A DNA stretch of 24,557 bases, taken from assembly GCA_937925645.1 (NCBI GenBank), contig CALAMB010000056.1, positions 1 through 24,557 on the forward strand, written 5' to 3'. The translations under genes were made by a program, and so were the position numbers. The stretch is from an uncultured Acidobacteriota bacterium (GTDB taxonomy: Bacteria; Acidobacteriota; JAAYUB01). The notes under the pieces were generated by a model. It worked only from the letters and a program-made list of their open reading frames with translations, ran no database searches and had not been told where the DNA came from. The stretch's first letter is position 1, and every line of letters begins with the position of its first letter. Below are positions 14,703 through 22,407 of the stretch, piece after piece.

Positions 14703-15569
14703 TCAGACGGACAGTTTCCGGGCCTGCGGACGCTCCGGCCGGTCATCATCCAGCGTGACGCTCACTTCCATGGCCTTCCCTTTCCGGTAGATCTTGACCG
14801 CCAGCGTCTTTTCGTCATCCTGACCGGACAGCGCCCGGATCAGGTCGCCGGAATCCGCCACTTCGGCATCGCCGATGCCGACGATGACGTCGCCGGCCGC
14901 CAAACCGGCTTTAGCCGCCGGGGAATCCTCAGCCACCGAGGTGATCAGCACGCCCTTGCCTTCAGGCACGCCAAAGAACTTGGCCAGCTGCTCCGTCAGA
15001 TCGTCGTAAAAAATCCCCAGCCGGGGCCGCCGGGCCACGAAATATCGCTGCCAGGAACGTTCGCCTTCATCAGCTTCACCCGGCGCTCGCGGCTGCCAGC
15101 CGGGCAGCTCCGGAATCGTGAACAGCGACTCGCCGGGCACGCCGACGACAACATTGCCCTCTCGCCTGCCCAGGGTCGCCTGAAGGTTCTGGCGCTTGCC
15201 GTCGCGGGCGATTTCCAGGTTCACCGTCTTCCCGGGCGGCGTCGAGCGCACCAGACCGGTCAGATGGGCGACGCCGAGCACCGGGATGCCGGCGTACCGG
15301 ACGATGTAGTCCCCCTCGACCAGGCCGGCCTTGGCCGCCGGCGAGTCGGCCGTCACCTTCACAACATACGCGCCGAGGTCGTCCGGGTCCTTCCACTCGT
15401 CGAGTTCCTTGGCGTTGAGGTCGCGCAGGTTCACCCCCAGCCAGGCCCGGCCATCGTCACCGGCGACGTTCAAAATCATTCGTCCATCCCGTATCTCCGG
15501 CGGTCCGGCGAAGACCGGCGCCGCCAGGACGGCCAGCGCAACGAAGCAAATCGGAATCAAACGGTTCAT
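14703..15569 (-). CDS. Exported double-PDZ-domain protein
   Basis: 288 aa with the start at 15569, chosen because GGAGG stands 6 bases upstream and a signal peptide begins there (MNRLIPICFVALAVLAAPVFA, likely cleaved after AFA-type site); the frame is open further upstream without support. Two PDZ domains follow: about residues 38-135 (WLGVNLRDLNAKEL ... DSPAAKAGLVEGDYIVRYAG) and about 178-275 (RLGIFYDDLTEQL ... DSPAAKAGLAAGDVIVGIGD). No trypsin-like or C-terminal-processing protease domain is present, so it resembles the PDZ part of DegP/DegS without the catalytic part. Probably binds C-termini of periplasmic proteins. It follows ftsK on the same strand across a 143-base gap. Confidence 0.85.
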   Translation of the reverse strand: MNRLIPICFVALAVLAAPVFAGPPEIRDGRMILNVAGDDGRAWLGVNLRDLNAKELDEWKDPDDLGAYVVKVTADSPAAKAGLVEGDYIVRYAGIPVLGVAHLTGLVRSTPPGKTVNLEIARDGKRQNLQATLGRREGNVVVGVPGESLFTIPELPGWQPRAPGEADEGERSWQRYFVARRPRLGIFYDDLTEQLAKFFGVPEGKGVLITSVAEDSPAAKAGLAAGDVIVGIGDAEVADSGDLIRALSGQDDEKTLAVKIYRKGKAMEVSVTLDDDRPERPQARKLSV

Positions 15570-15573
15570 TGAG

Positions 15574-15581
15574 CACCTCCC
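15574..15581 (-). promoter_or_regulatory. Ribosome binding site of the double-PDZ gene
   Basis: Reads GGGAGGTG on the minus strand, with its GGAGG core 6 bases before the ATG at 15569. It is the reason for choosing this start over the longer open frame. Confidence 0.7.
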
Positions 15582-15621
15582 GCTCGTGACATTCGTTGTT
15601 CCGCCTATACCACGCGCGAGA

Positions 15622-15643
15622 CCGCCGATGGTTCCATCGGCGG
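15622..15643. promoter_or_regulatory. Perfect 22-bp palindrome between ftsK and the PDZ gene
   Basis: CCGCCGATGG (15622-15631), TT, CCATCGGCGG (15634-15643): two 10-base arms with no mismatch. It lies 52 bases upstream of the PDZ start. No T-run follows on either strand, so it is not a standard terminator. It could be an operator for a dimeric repressor, an RNA-processing hairpin, or a member of a dispersed repeat family. Confidence 0.5.
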
Positions 15644-15712
15644 CGGGGAGAAACGGGTGCCACCGCCCGGGCGCCGCGGCGTCGGCTCCGACCGGCCGGG
15701 TTCCGGCCGTCA

Positions 15713-17983
15713 TCATTCGGGATTCTGGGTTTCGCCGACCGAGTCGAAGTAGTCGGGGGGGACCAGGACATCGCGGGGGCGGCTGCCGATCGCCTGCCCG
15801 ATGATGCCCTCTTCCTCGAGGATGTCCATCAAGCGGGCCGCCCGGCCGTAGCCGATGCGGAACCGCCGCTGGAGCACCGAGGTGGACGCCTTGCGGTTCT
15901 TGACCACGAACCGGGCGACCTCATCGAACAACGGGTCGTCGCCCAACCCGTTGCCGTTGTCCGGGGCGTCGTCGGTGCCCGCATCCGGCGTGACCAGCTC
16001 GGTGTAACTCGGCTCCCCCTGCCCCTTGAGGAAATCCACCAGCTTCCTGGTTTCATCCTCGGACACGTAGGCGCCGTGCACGCGGATCAGCTTCGCCGAG
16101 TTGGGCGGCAGGAACAGCATGTCGCCACGGCCCAGGAGGTGTTCGGCACCGATGGTGTCCAGGATGGTCTTGGAGTCGTGCCGGGACAGGAGCCGGAAGG
16201 AGATGCGCGACGGGAAATTCGCCTTGATCACCCCGGTCACCACCTCCACGGACGGTCGCTGGGTGGCGATGATCAGGTGGATGCCCACCGCCCGGGCCAT
16301 CTGGGCCAGCCGCTGGAGGCACAGTTCCACCTCCTTGGAAGCCACGCTGAGCAACTCGGCCAGCTCGTCGATGACGATGACGATCATGGGCAGCGGATCG
16401 AGGTCCTCGTTTTCCAGGCACAGCCGGTTGAAGCCGTCGATCTCCCGCACGGAATACTTGGCCAGCAGCTTGTAGCGCTCTTCCATCTCGTGAACCGCCC
16501 ACAGCAGCGTGTGGGCAGCCAGCTTGGCGTCGGTCACGATGGGGGTCAGGAGGTGGGGAATGTCGGCGTACGCCCCCAGTTCAAGCCGTTTCGGATCGAT
16601 GAAGATGAAACGAACCTCGTCCGGGGTGGCCCGATACAGGATGGAGGTGATCATGGTGTTCAAGCCGACGCTCTTGCCCGAACCCGTCGCGCCGGCGACC
16701 AGGAGGTGGGGCATCTTCATCAGGTCGGTGAGGAAGACATCGCCGTTGATCCGTTTGCCCAGAGCCAGCGTGAGCCGGGAGCGGGAGTTCTGGACCTCCT
16801 TGGCCTCGATGACCTCGCGGATATGAATGATCTGGCGCTGGGAATTGGGCACCTCGATGCCGACGGTGGACTTGCCGGGGATGCGGTCGATCCGGATCGA
16901 CTCCGCCCGAAGCCCCAGGCACAGGTCGTCCACCAGCGAGATCATCTTGCTGTACTTGACGCCGGGCGCGGGTTTGAACTCGAACAAGGTGACCACGGGG
17001 CCGGGATGGATGGCGTCGATGGCCCCCTCGATGCCGAACTCCTGATACTTGCGGATGATCTGCTGGGCCTTCTCCATCAGCTCGGTCTCGCTGATCTTGG
17101 CCACGCTATCGGCGCGCTCAAGCAGTGAGAACGGCGGCAGCCGGAAGCGTCCCATCTGGCGGCGGCTGCTGGTGTGCACGTCCGGCTCGGGCGCCGCCTC
17201 ATCGGTGAACTCAAGCGGGGTGATGGGGATCCGGAAACCGGACTTGGCTGCCGCGGCCCGCCCGTTTCCACCGGCGGCAGCCGGTTCCGGGGCCTTGGAA
17301 TTACCGCCGGCCGGAGTCGACTCTCGCTCCGCATTTCGCAGGTTTGACTCGGTTTCCATCAGGAAGGCCGGTTTCGCTTCGGCCGCGGACGCACTACCGG
17401 CGGTGTCGGATTCGCTTGAAATCTCGGGACCGGTGGCGGTTTGCCGCCGGAAGATACCGCCGATCCGGCTGAACAGCTCCCCGAGAGTCCTGGGCGTGAG
17501 CAGCATGAGTCCGGCCACCAGGCAGGCGCCCAGCAACAGGATGGCGCCGCCGGTGTTCAGATAGTAGACCAGGAGGTGCTTCATCGTGCCGCCCAGGAGA
17601 CCGCCTGGCGTGAAGTTGGCCAAACCCGCGGGCGTGGAGAACAGCAGGTCCAGCAGGCCGCACACGGCCGCCAGCAGCACCACGGTTCCGAGCCACTGGA
17701 CGAACAGGCCCGTCAGCTCCCGGCCCCGGATCATCCGGATCGACAGAAAAATCACCGGCAGGGCCAACAGCACGGCGCCGTATCCGAACAGGTGACAGCA
17801 GAAATCGCTGATCCAGGCGCCGGCCCGCCCGATGAAGTTCCGCGATTGGGCCAGGGTCGTGCTGACATTGAGCGATGCGTCCTCAGGGCTGTAGGTGACG
17901 AGAGCCAGAACGAACAGGAAAACCAGGAACAGCAACAGAAAACCGAGCAGTTCGCGGAATTTCATTTGTTTGGAACGGTTCAT
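15713..17983 (-). CDS. ftsK: FtsK/SpoIIIE-family DNA translocase
   Basis: ATP-driven pump that moves chromosome ends across the division septum and activates dimer resolution. 756 aa with the start at 17983 (MNRSKQMKFREL), after which the first helix begins directly; the open frame continues upstream but without a signal. Four or five membrane helices fill residues ~10-195, then a short low-complexity linker, the alpha/beta motor with Walker A GATGSGKS (431-438, Lys437), Walker B IVIVIDELAEL (Asp539-Glu540) and ATQRPSVEVVTGVIK, and a C-terminal gamma winged-helix (LQRRFRIGYGRAARLMDILEEEGII) that reads the KOPS-type polarity sequences. The linker is much shorter than in E. coli FtsK, nearer SpoIIIE. 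Confidence 0.96.
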   Translation of the reverse strand: MNRSKQMKFRELLGFLLLFLVFLFVLALVTYSPEDASLNVSTTLAQSRNFIGRAGAWISDFCCHLFGYGAVLLALPVIFLSIRMIRGRELTGLFVQWLGTVVLLAAVCGLLDLLFSTPAGLANFTPGGLLGGTMKHLLVYYLNTGGAILLLGACLVAGLMLLTPRTLGELFSRIGGIFRRQTATGPEISSESDTAGSASAAEAKPAFLMETESNLRNAERESTPAGGNSKAPEPAAAGGNGRAAAAKSGFRIPITPLEFTDEAAPEPDVHTSSRRQMGRFRLPPFSLLERADSVAKISETELMEKAQQIIRKYQEFGIEGAIDAIHPGPVVTLFEFKPAPGVKYSKMISLVDDLCLGLRAESIRIDRIPGKSTVGIEVPNSQRQIIHIREVIEAKEVQNSRSRLTLALGKRINGDVFLTDLMKMPHLLVAGATGSGKSVGLNTMITSILYRATPDEVRFIFIDPKRLELGAYADIPHLLTPIVTDAKLAAHTLLWAVHEMEERYKLLAKYSVREIDGFNRLCLENEDLDPLPMIVIVIDELAELLSVASKEVELCLQRLAQMARAVGIHLIIATQRPSVEVVTGVIKANFPSRISFRLLSRHDSKTILDTIGAEHLLGRGDMLFLPPNSAKLIRVHGAYVSEDETRKLVDFLKGQGEPSYTELVTPDAGTDDAPDNGNGLGDDPLFDEVARFVVKNRKASTSVLQRRFRIGYGRAARLMDILEEEGIIGQAIGSRPRDVLVPPDYFDSVGETQNPE

Positions 17984-18007
17984 GACGCCCCCGCATCGAT
18001 GGCTCCG

Positions 18008-18013
18008 ATTGTA
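18008..18013 (-). promoter_or_regulatory. Putative -10 element for ftsK
   Basis: On the minus strand TACAAT preceded by TGG gives a 5/6 match, 24 bases before the ftsK start. The -35 is poor (CTGAAT at 18 bases). Confidence 0.35.
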
Positions 18014-18044
18014 CCAGAAACCGTGTTGAAATTCAGCGTTAACC

Positions 18045-18073
18045 TTGACTCGGACGGCCCTTTCTGATAGATT
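18045..18073 (+). promoter_or_regulatory. Putative promoter for the Lol-like cluster
   Basis: TTGACT (18045-18050) and TAGATT (18068-18073) are 17 bases apart, 29 bases before the GTG at 18103. Matches are 5/6 and 4/6. It faces away from ftsK. Confidence 0.48.
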
Positions 18074-18086
18074 TCTATGGATTTTT

Positions 18087-18093
18087 TGGAGGT
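18087..18093 (+). promoter_or_regulatory. Ribosome binding site supporting a GTG start
   Basis: TGGAGGT-like stretch ends 9 bases before the GTG at 18103. No ATG in this frame lies nearby, and the GTG leads directly into a signal peptide. Confidence 0.6.
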
Positions 18094-18102
18094 CGGAACA
18101 CT

Positions 18103-19014
18103 GTGCACCGCGGTTGGCATCAACTCCTGAATACCGCATCGGTTGGAATCGCCCTGGCCGCCGTCTTTGCCGCCGGCGCCTGCGGCGTGCGCAAGGAGAC
18201 CGTGCGGGTCAGCCCCGCCTTCCAGCAGGCCCAGACGTTGAGCCGCGAAGAGCTTTTGGCGCGCTTCGACGGCCTCTGCGGCCAACCCGACACGCTGCTG
18301 ATCCGGAAGGTGGAACTGACCTTCTCCGCCGAGTCGACGGCCCGGCAGAAACGCGAGAAATTCCCGTCCGCCGATGCGGTGATGATCGTCAGCCGGCAGG
18401 GCGATCTCCGGATGCAAATCCACCTCCCCATGATCAAGACCACCGCCCTGGACGTCGTGGCCCGGGGAGCCCAGTTCGAGATCTGGTACCCTCGCCGCAA
18501 CACGCTGTACCGCGGCGTCATGGGCGACGAACACGCCGCGATGCCCGCGGAGCCTGCCGCTGACGGGCGCTCGCCCCGCTACAACCTGTCCAACCTGCGA
18601 CCGTGGCATATCACCCAGACGTTTTTCCACCAGCGCCTGAGCCCGGACTCCCGCCTGGCCGTCACCCAGGAAGACACGGCCGTCGAGCGATACTACGTGA
18701 TCCACGAGCTGGATGTGGCGGGCGACGCGCCGCTGGTGCTCCAGAAACTGTGGGTGGAGCGCTCCAGTCTCGGCATTCGCAAGAAAGTCCTGTACGGCCC
18801 GGATGGCGCGCCGGTGAGCGAAGTGAGCTACGGCCCCAACCGTCCGTTCACCTCCGGCGAGTTTCCCGCGGAGATCAGGCTCTACCGTCCGCGCGAGGGG
18901 TACCGGGTGGACTTCTCGGTCAAGCGGCTGGAGATCGGCGCCCCGCTCAACGACCAGATGTTCGCTCTGAATGTCCCGGCAGACGCCGTGGTGGAACATA
19001 TTTCGCCCAAATGA
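18103..19014 (+). CDS. Probable lipoprotein, LolA/LolB-like or DUF4292-like
   Basis: 303-aa exported protein starting at GTG. The signal peptide (TASVGIALAAVFAAGACG) ends in a degenerate lipobox with Cys27. The mature part looks like an open beta-sheet: LIRKVELTFSAESTARQKRE, ADAVMIVSRQGDLRMQIHLP, GAQFEIWYPRRNTLYRGVM, IRLYRPREGYRVDFSVKRLE and NDQMFALNVPADA. The ordered strands with FEIWYPRRNTLYRG resemble the LolA/LolB and DUF4292 families of lipid- or lipoprotein-binding proteins, but the match is by eye only. The next gene starts 10 bases after the stop. In this setting it could be an outer-membrane acceptor for cargo released by the ABC transporter; that is inference. Confidence 0.62.
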   Translation: MHRGWHQLLNTASVGIALAAVFAAGACGVRKETVRVSPAFQQAQTLSREELLARFDGLCGQPDTLLIRKVELTFSAESTARQKREKFPSADAVMIVSRQGDLRMQIHLPMIKTTALDVVARGAQFEIWYPRRNTLYRGVMGDEHAAMPAEPAADGRSPRYNLSNLRPWHITQTFFHQRLSPDSRLAVTQEDTAVERYYVIHELDVAGDAPLVLQKLWVERSSLGIRKKVLYGPDGAPVSEVSYGPNRPFTSGEFPAEIRLYRPREGYRVDFSVKRLEIGAPLNDQMFALNVPADAVVEHISPK

Positions 19015-19024
19015 AGAGGTACCC

Positions 19025-20122
19025 GTGGGCCTGATCATCGCCAACGTCAAGAAACGCCCCACCCGAACCATCGTCAGCATCCTGGCGGTCAGCCTGGGCG
19101 TGGTGATGATCCTCCTGTTCGTCGGACTGACCCAAGGCATGCTGAAGGACTCCGCGTACCGCACCCAGAACATCAAGGCGGACCTGCTGTTTCAACCTCC
19201 CGGCTCTTCCCTGCTGCTGGCCCTCAACAACGCCACGATGCCCATCCGGATCAAGGACAAGCTGCTGCAGGTGGATGGCATCCAGCACGTGTCGCCCATG
19301 CTGCACCAGTTTTCCAAGCAGAGTTTTTCGCTGATTTTCGGGATCGACCCTGTTTCGTTCAACCAAGTGAGCGGTGACGGCATCATTGTGATGGAGGGCC
19401 GCATCTTCCAGGGTCCCTACGAATGCATCGTGGATGACGTATATCAACAATCTCACCACACCAAGCTGGGGCACACGCTGAACATCCTCAATCACACCTT
19501 CACGGTCGTGGGCATCTTCAAGGCGGGCATCGCCGCCCGCATCCTGGTGCCGCTGGAGACGCTTCAGGATCTGAACGATTCCAAGGACAAGGTATCCATC
19601 TTCTACATCAAATGCGACGCGGACTCCCGAATCGAGCCGGTTTACCAGCACTTGCTCCACGTCGACCCGTTCAAGGGCTATAACGTGACGAGGGCCTCGG
19701 ACATCTACAAGGTCATGGCTTCCAACCTGCCCGGCCTCAAAGAGTTCACCGCGGCGATCATCGTCAGCGCGGTCCTCATCAGTTTTCTGGTGATCCTGCT
19801 CACCATGTACACGACCATCACCGAGCGCACCCGGGAGATCGGCATCCTGAAGTCCCTGGGCGCGTCAAAGGGTTACATCGTCAACCTGATTCTGAAGGAA
19901 TCGATGCTCCTCACCGTCATCGGCGTCGTCGTCGGATTGCTGCTCACCTTCCTGGCGACGCGGGTGCTGCACGTGCTCTACCCGTCGCTGCCCTTCGAGA
20001 TCCGGCTGGAGTGGATCGTCTATGTGGCGCTCATCGCCTTGCTGAGCGGGATTCTCGGGTCCACCTATCCCGCCTACCGGGCCGCCCGCCAGGATCCCGT
20101 CGAAGCGCTGATGTACGAATGA
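19025..20122 (+). CDS. FtsX/LolC/MacB-type ABC transporter permease
   Basis: 365-aa inner-membrane subunit. The GTG at 19025 is chosen because AAGAGG stands just upstream and it follows the previous stop by 10 bases; the frame stays open further upstream within the previous gene. Topology is that of the type VII ABC family: one N-terminal helix (about 16-36, IVSILAVSLGVVMILLFVG), a periplasmic MacB_PCD-like domain of about 200 residues, then three C-terminal helices with ERTREIGILKSLGASKGYIV between them and the end motif TYPAYRAARQDPVEALMYE. It lacks an ATPase domain, which is supplied by the gene starting at 20203. Could be a LolC/E-type lipoprotein extractor or another mechanotransducer; the LolA-like gene nearby favours the former. 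Confidence 0.85.
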   Translation: MGLIIANVKKRPTRTIVSILAVSLGVVMILLFVGLTQGMLKDSAYRTQNIKADLLFQPPGSSLLLALNNATMPIRIKDKLLQVDGIQHVSPMLHQFSKQSFSLIFGIDPVSFNQVSGDGIIVMEGRIFQGPYECIVDDVYQQSHHTKLGHTLNILNHTFTVVGIFKAGIAARILVPLETLQDLNDSKDKVSIFYIKCDADSRIEPVYQHLLHVDPFKGYNVTRASDIYKVMASNLPGLKEFTAAIIVSAVLISFLVILLTMYTTITERTREIGILKSLGASKGYIVNLILKESMLLTVIGVVVGLLLTFLATRVLHVLYPSLPFEIRLEWIVYVALIALLSGILGSTYPAYRAARQDPVEALMYE

Positions 20123-20143
20123 GGCGCAAGTCCGCCTTTCAGC

Positions 20144-20172
20144 TTGAATGGACGAGTGAATCAAAATATACT
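20144..20172 (+). promoter_or_regulatory. Putative internal promoter before the ABC ATPase gene
   Basis: TTGAAT (20144-20149) and TATACT (20167-20172) are spaced by exactly 17 bases in the only sizeable gap (80 bases) of the cluster, 30 bases before the ATPase ATG. Matches are 4/6 and 5/6. The ATPase gene itself has no clear ribosome binding site. Confidence 0.5.
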
Positions 20173-20202
20173 GGTTAGTTACGTCTTCCCCGGATCGGTT
20201 TC

Positions 20203-20922
20203 ATGCAAAATATCGTCACCATCAACAGCCTGACCAAGATCTACCGCATCGGCAAGGTGGATGTGCCGGCGCTCCGTGGCGTCGATCTTCAGATCAAGCG
20301 CGGGGAATTCATCGCCATCATGGGCCCCTCGGGGTGCGGCAAATCCACCCTGCTGCACATCATGGGCGGCCTGCTCGGCCCGACTTCAGGCGATGTCCTG
20401 ATCGAGGATAAAAACCTGGCCCGCTGCTCGGACCGTGAGCGGACTGAGATCCGCCGGGCCAAGATCGGTTTTGTGTTCCAGCGCTTCAACCTGTTCTCGA
20501 CGATATCTGCGCGGGACAACCTCCAGTTGGCCCGTCAGATCCGCGGCAACGGATCGTTCGACACCCACACGGTGGAGGAAATTCTTGGTGTCCTTGGCCT
20601 CCAGGACAAGATGGACCACAAGCCGCTGGAATTGTCAGGCGGCGAACAGCAGCGGGTGGCGCTGGCCCGGGCGCTGATCAACCGGCCGGCCCTGATCCTC
20701 GCGGACGAGCCCACCGGCAACCTGGACACCGTAAATTCCCAGATCGTCCTGTCAATGCTCCGGGATCTCAACCTCCGGTTCAACCAAACTGTGGTCATGA
20801 TCACCCACAACTCCGAAGCGGCATCCTACGCGCACCGGATCGTGGAAATGAGGGACGGCCAAATCCTGCGGCAGCCCCGGAGCGAACTCCTCGTGGAACC
20901 CGAGGACATCTTCAGTCATTGA
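20203..20922 (+). CDS. LolD/MacB-type ABC transporter ATP-binding protein
   Basis: 239-aa ATPase that should power the permease encoded just upstream. Walker A is GPSGCGKST (41-49), the Q-loop is in [18 protein letters not shown], the signature is [15 protein letters not shown] (144-158), Walker B is ALILADEP (163-170), followed by TGNLD, and the H-loop is MITHNSEAA. These are all intact. The pattern fits the LolD/FtsE/MacB subgroup, whose partners are FtsX-type permeases. A C-terminal extension of about 15 residues ([15 protein letters not shown]) follows the core. It could equally serve macrolide- or peptide-type efflux, but no membrane-fusion gene is nearby. Confidence 0.92.
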   Translation: MQNIVTINSLTKIYRIGKVDVPALRGVDLQIKRGEFIAIMGPSGCGKSTLLHIMGGLLGPTSGDVLIEDKNLARCSDRERTEIRRAKIGFVFQRFNLFSTISARDNLQLARQIRGNGSFDTHTVEEILGVLGLQDKMDHKPLELSGGEQQRVALARALINRPALILADEPTGNLDTVNSQIVLSMLRDLNLRFNQTVVMITHNSEAASYAHRIVEMRDGQILRQPRSELLVEPEDIFSH

Positions 20923-20938
20923 GCGGCGGGCGCACGAC

Positions 20939-21154
20939 ATGGGCACTATCAAGAGTCTGCTGCACAACATTTTTTTGTGGAAGTACGACCGCGGCAGCAT
21001 TGCCTACGACATCATCGTCGTTCTTATCCTGCTGTTCATCTTCCTGGTGCCCCACAGTTGCTTTGAGCGGCGGGCCAAGCCCCAACCGGCGGCACCCACA
21101 GCACCGGCGGCGCTGGCGGCGCCGGCGGCACCATCCAGCCAGCCGATCCAATAA
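20939..21154 (+). CDS. Small single-TM protein with Pro/Ala-rich tail
   Basis: 71-aa protein not recognised. A basic/aromatic start (MGTIKSLLHNIFLWKYDRGS) leads to one hydrophobic helix (about residues 22-42, AYDIIVVLILLFIFLVP), then a short stretch with Cys46, and a tail made almost wholly of Ala, Pro, Ser and Gln (KPQPAAPTAPAALAAPAAPS). It lies 16 bases after the ATPase gene and 15 bases before a LolA-like gene, on the same strand, so a coding role in the cluster is likely. The topology (short cytoplasmic end, one helix, extended Pro-rich arm) would suit a tether or adaptor reaching into the periplasm. Start is the first ATG; its ribosome binding site is poor (GCGGGCG). Confidence 0.66.
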   Translation: MGTIKSLLHNIFLWKYDRGSIAYDIIVVLILLFIFLVPHSCFERRAKPQPAAPTAPAALAAPAAPSSQPIQ

Positions 21155-21169
21155 TATCGAGGCCGCCGC

Positions 21170-21850
21170 ATGCGACGCTTATTCCTCTCAGTTTTCCTGC
21201 TGCTGTTCGCCGCGTTGTCGGCCCAGCCGGCTCCGGCCGGCGGCAGCGTCAAGCTGGACCGGGTGCTGCGGAAGCTTAACCAGCTCAACAAGGTGCTGCG
21301 CACCTTCCAGGCCGACATCATCCAGCGCAAATATCTCAACATCATTCAGGAGTACGACGAGCTGGAGAAGGGCAAGTTTTATTTCAAAAAGGAGACGAAC
21401 GGGATCTACCTGAAGAAGGAGATCGAGGAACCCCGTAAAACCATCCTGCTGGTCACCCCGCAGGAAATTGTGGTGTTTTACCCGAAGAAAAACCAGGCGG
21501 TTCGGCGAAAGATCGACGAGTCACAGGCGCGTTACGCCAATTTCGGCATCGGCACCTCGGTGAACGATCTCAAGAGCAATTTCGACATCACCTACCTCCA
21601 CGACGAGGTGGAGGGCAAGATGGTCTACCATGTGCTCATGCTGAACCCGAAGAGCCCCAAGCTGAAGTCGTACTTCAAAAGTCTGAATCTCTGGATTGAG
21701 GCCGGCACCGGCATCCCGGCCCGCCAGCGGATCGAAGAGCCCAACGGCGACTACACGGATATCCAGTTTCGAAAGATCGAGATCAACAAGAAAGTTAAGG
21801 ACAAGACGTTCGAGCTCAAGATGCCGAAAAACGTCGAGTTCATCTCGTGA
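21170..21850 (+). CDS. lolA: LolA-like outer-membrane lipoprotein carrier
   Basis: 226-aa periplasmic protein with a classical signal peptide (RRLFLSVFLLLFAALSAQPAPAG, cleavage after about residue 22). The mature protein has the LolA layout: an N-terminal helix (LDRVLRKLNQLNKVLRTFQADIIQ), then a beta-sheet with GKFYFKKETNGIYLKKEIEEPRKTILL, TPQEIVVFYPKKNQAVRRK, and later YHVLMLNPKSP. LolA carries lipoproteins from the LolCDE transporter across the periplasm; related families carry other lipids, so cargo is uncertain. No lipobox Cys is present, consistent with a soluble carrier. It sits 15 bases after the small membrane protein and about 90 bases before the NfeD-like gene. Confidence 0.75.
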   Translation: MRRLFLSVFLLLFAALSAQPAPAGGSVKLDRVLRKLNQLNKVLRTFQADIIQRKYLNIIQEYDELEKGKFYFKKETNGIYLKKEIEEPRKTILLVTPQEIVVFYPKKNQAVRRKIDESQARYANFGIGTSVNDLKSNFDITYLHDEVEGKMVYHVLMLNPKSPKLKSYFKSLNLWIEAGTGIPARQRIEEPNGDYTDIQFRKIEINKKVKDKTFELKMPKNVEFIS

Positions 21851-21941
21851 GCGCCCGCCGCGGCACAGGCGGCCCCGGCCTTGCCCGCTGCCGTCGATCG
21901 GGCCGCACCTTAATCATCCGGATGACCTCAGGAAAGAACGC

Positions 21942-22376
21942 ATGACGCACTGGTACTGGCTGGTTCCCGCCATCCTGCTGTTGGCTGTCCATCTGATGAC
22001 GCGCTTCCGGCCGCTGCTGCCACTGAGCGGCGGCTGCCTCCTCGCCTCGGCCGCCGCGCACCTCAACGCGCCTGTATGGGGTCAGTGGCTCACCCTGGCG
22101 GTCGGCGGGCTGATCCTGGAACCGCTGACCCGCTGGCTGTTCCGGCGTTTTGTTCGGCCGAAGGACGATCCGAAGGTTCAAAACCTCATCGGCCGGACCG
22201 GCCGCCTGCGGGACATCGTCGATGAGAAGGCGGGTCTGTTCATGCTCCACTGCGAAGGCGCCGACTGGATCGGCCTGCCGGAGCAGCCGGGCTCCGTCGC
22301 GCTCGGCGACACCGTCGAGGTGATCGGCGCCGCCGGCAGGCGGGCGGTCATCCGCAAGCTGAATCCCCCGCAATAA
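21942..22376 (+). CDS. NfeD-like membrane protein (short form)
   Basis: 144 aa. The frame is open much further upstream inside the lolA-like gene, but the protein starts at 21942: AGGAAAG stands before the ATG and the first helix begins there (MTHWYWLVPAILLLAVHLM). Three membrane helices occupy about residues 4-65. A soluble OB-fold follows (about 80-144): LIGRTGRLRDIV, GLFMLHCEGADWIGLPE, ALGDTVEVIGAAGRRAVIRKL, the usual NfeD C-terminal pattern. Short NfeD proteins often pair with a stomatin/flotillin-like partner and affect membrane microdomains; no such partner lies nearby. Relation to the Lol-like genes is uncertain. Confidence 0.8.
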   Translation: MTHWYWLVPAILLLAVHLMTRFRPLLPLSGGCLLASAAAHLNAPVWGQWLTLAVGGLILEPLTRWLFRRFVRPKDDPKVQNLIGRTGRLRDIVDEKAGLFMLHCEGADWIGLPEQPGSVALGDTVEVIGAAGRRAVIRKLNPPQ

Positions 22377-22407
22377 CCGTTTCATTCACAATCAGGAGAA
22401 GTCAGAG

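Noticed and set aside
15596..17128. 510-aa plus-strand open frame over ftsK
   Set aside because: Shadow of the FtsK motor domain (Walker motifs on the minus strand); the translation is rich in Gly, Asp, His, Arg without a recognisable fold.
17984..18139. 52-residue N-terminal extension of FtsK
   Set aside because: No ribosome binding site, no conservation to the family N-terminus, and it would run over the divergent promoter region.
21696..21941. 82-residue N-terminal extension of the NfeD-like gene
   Set aside because: Lies inside the lolA-like gene in another frame, is Arg/Ser-rich, and the helix and ribosome binding site point to 21942.
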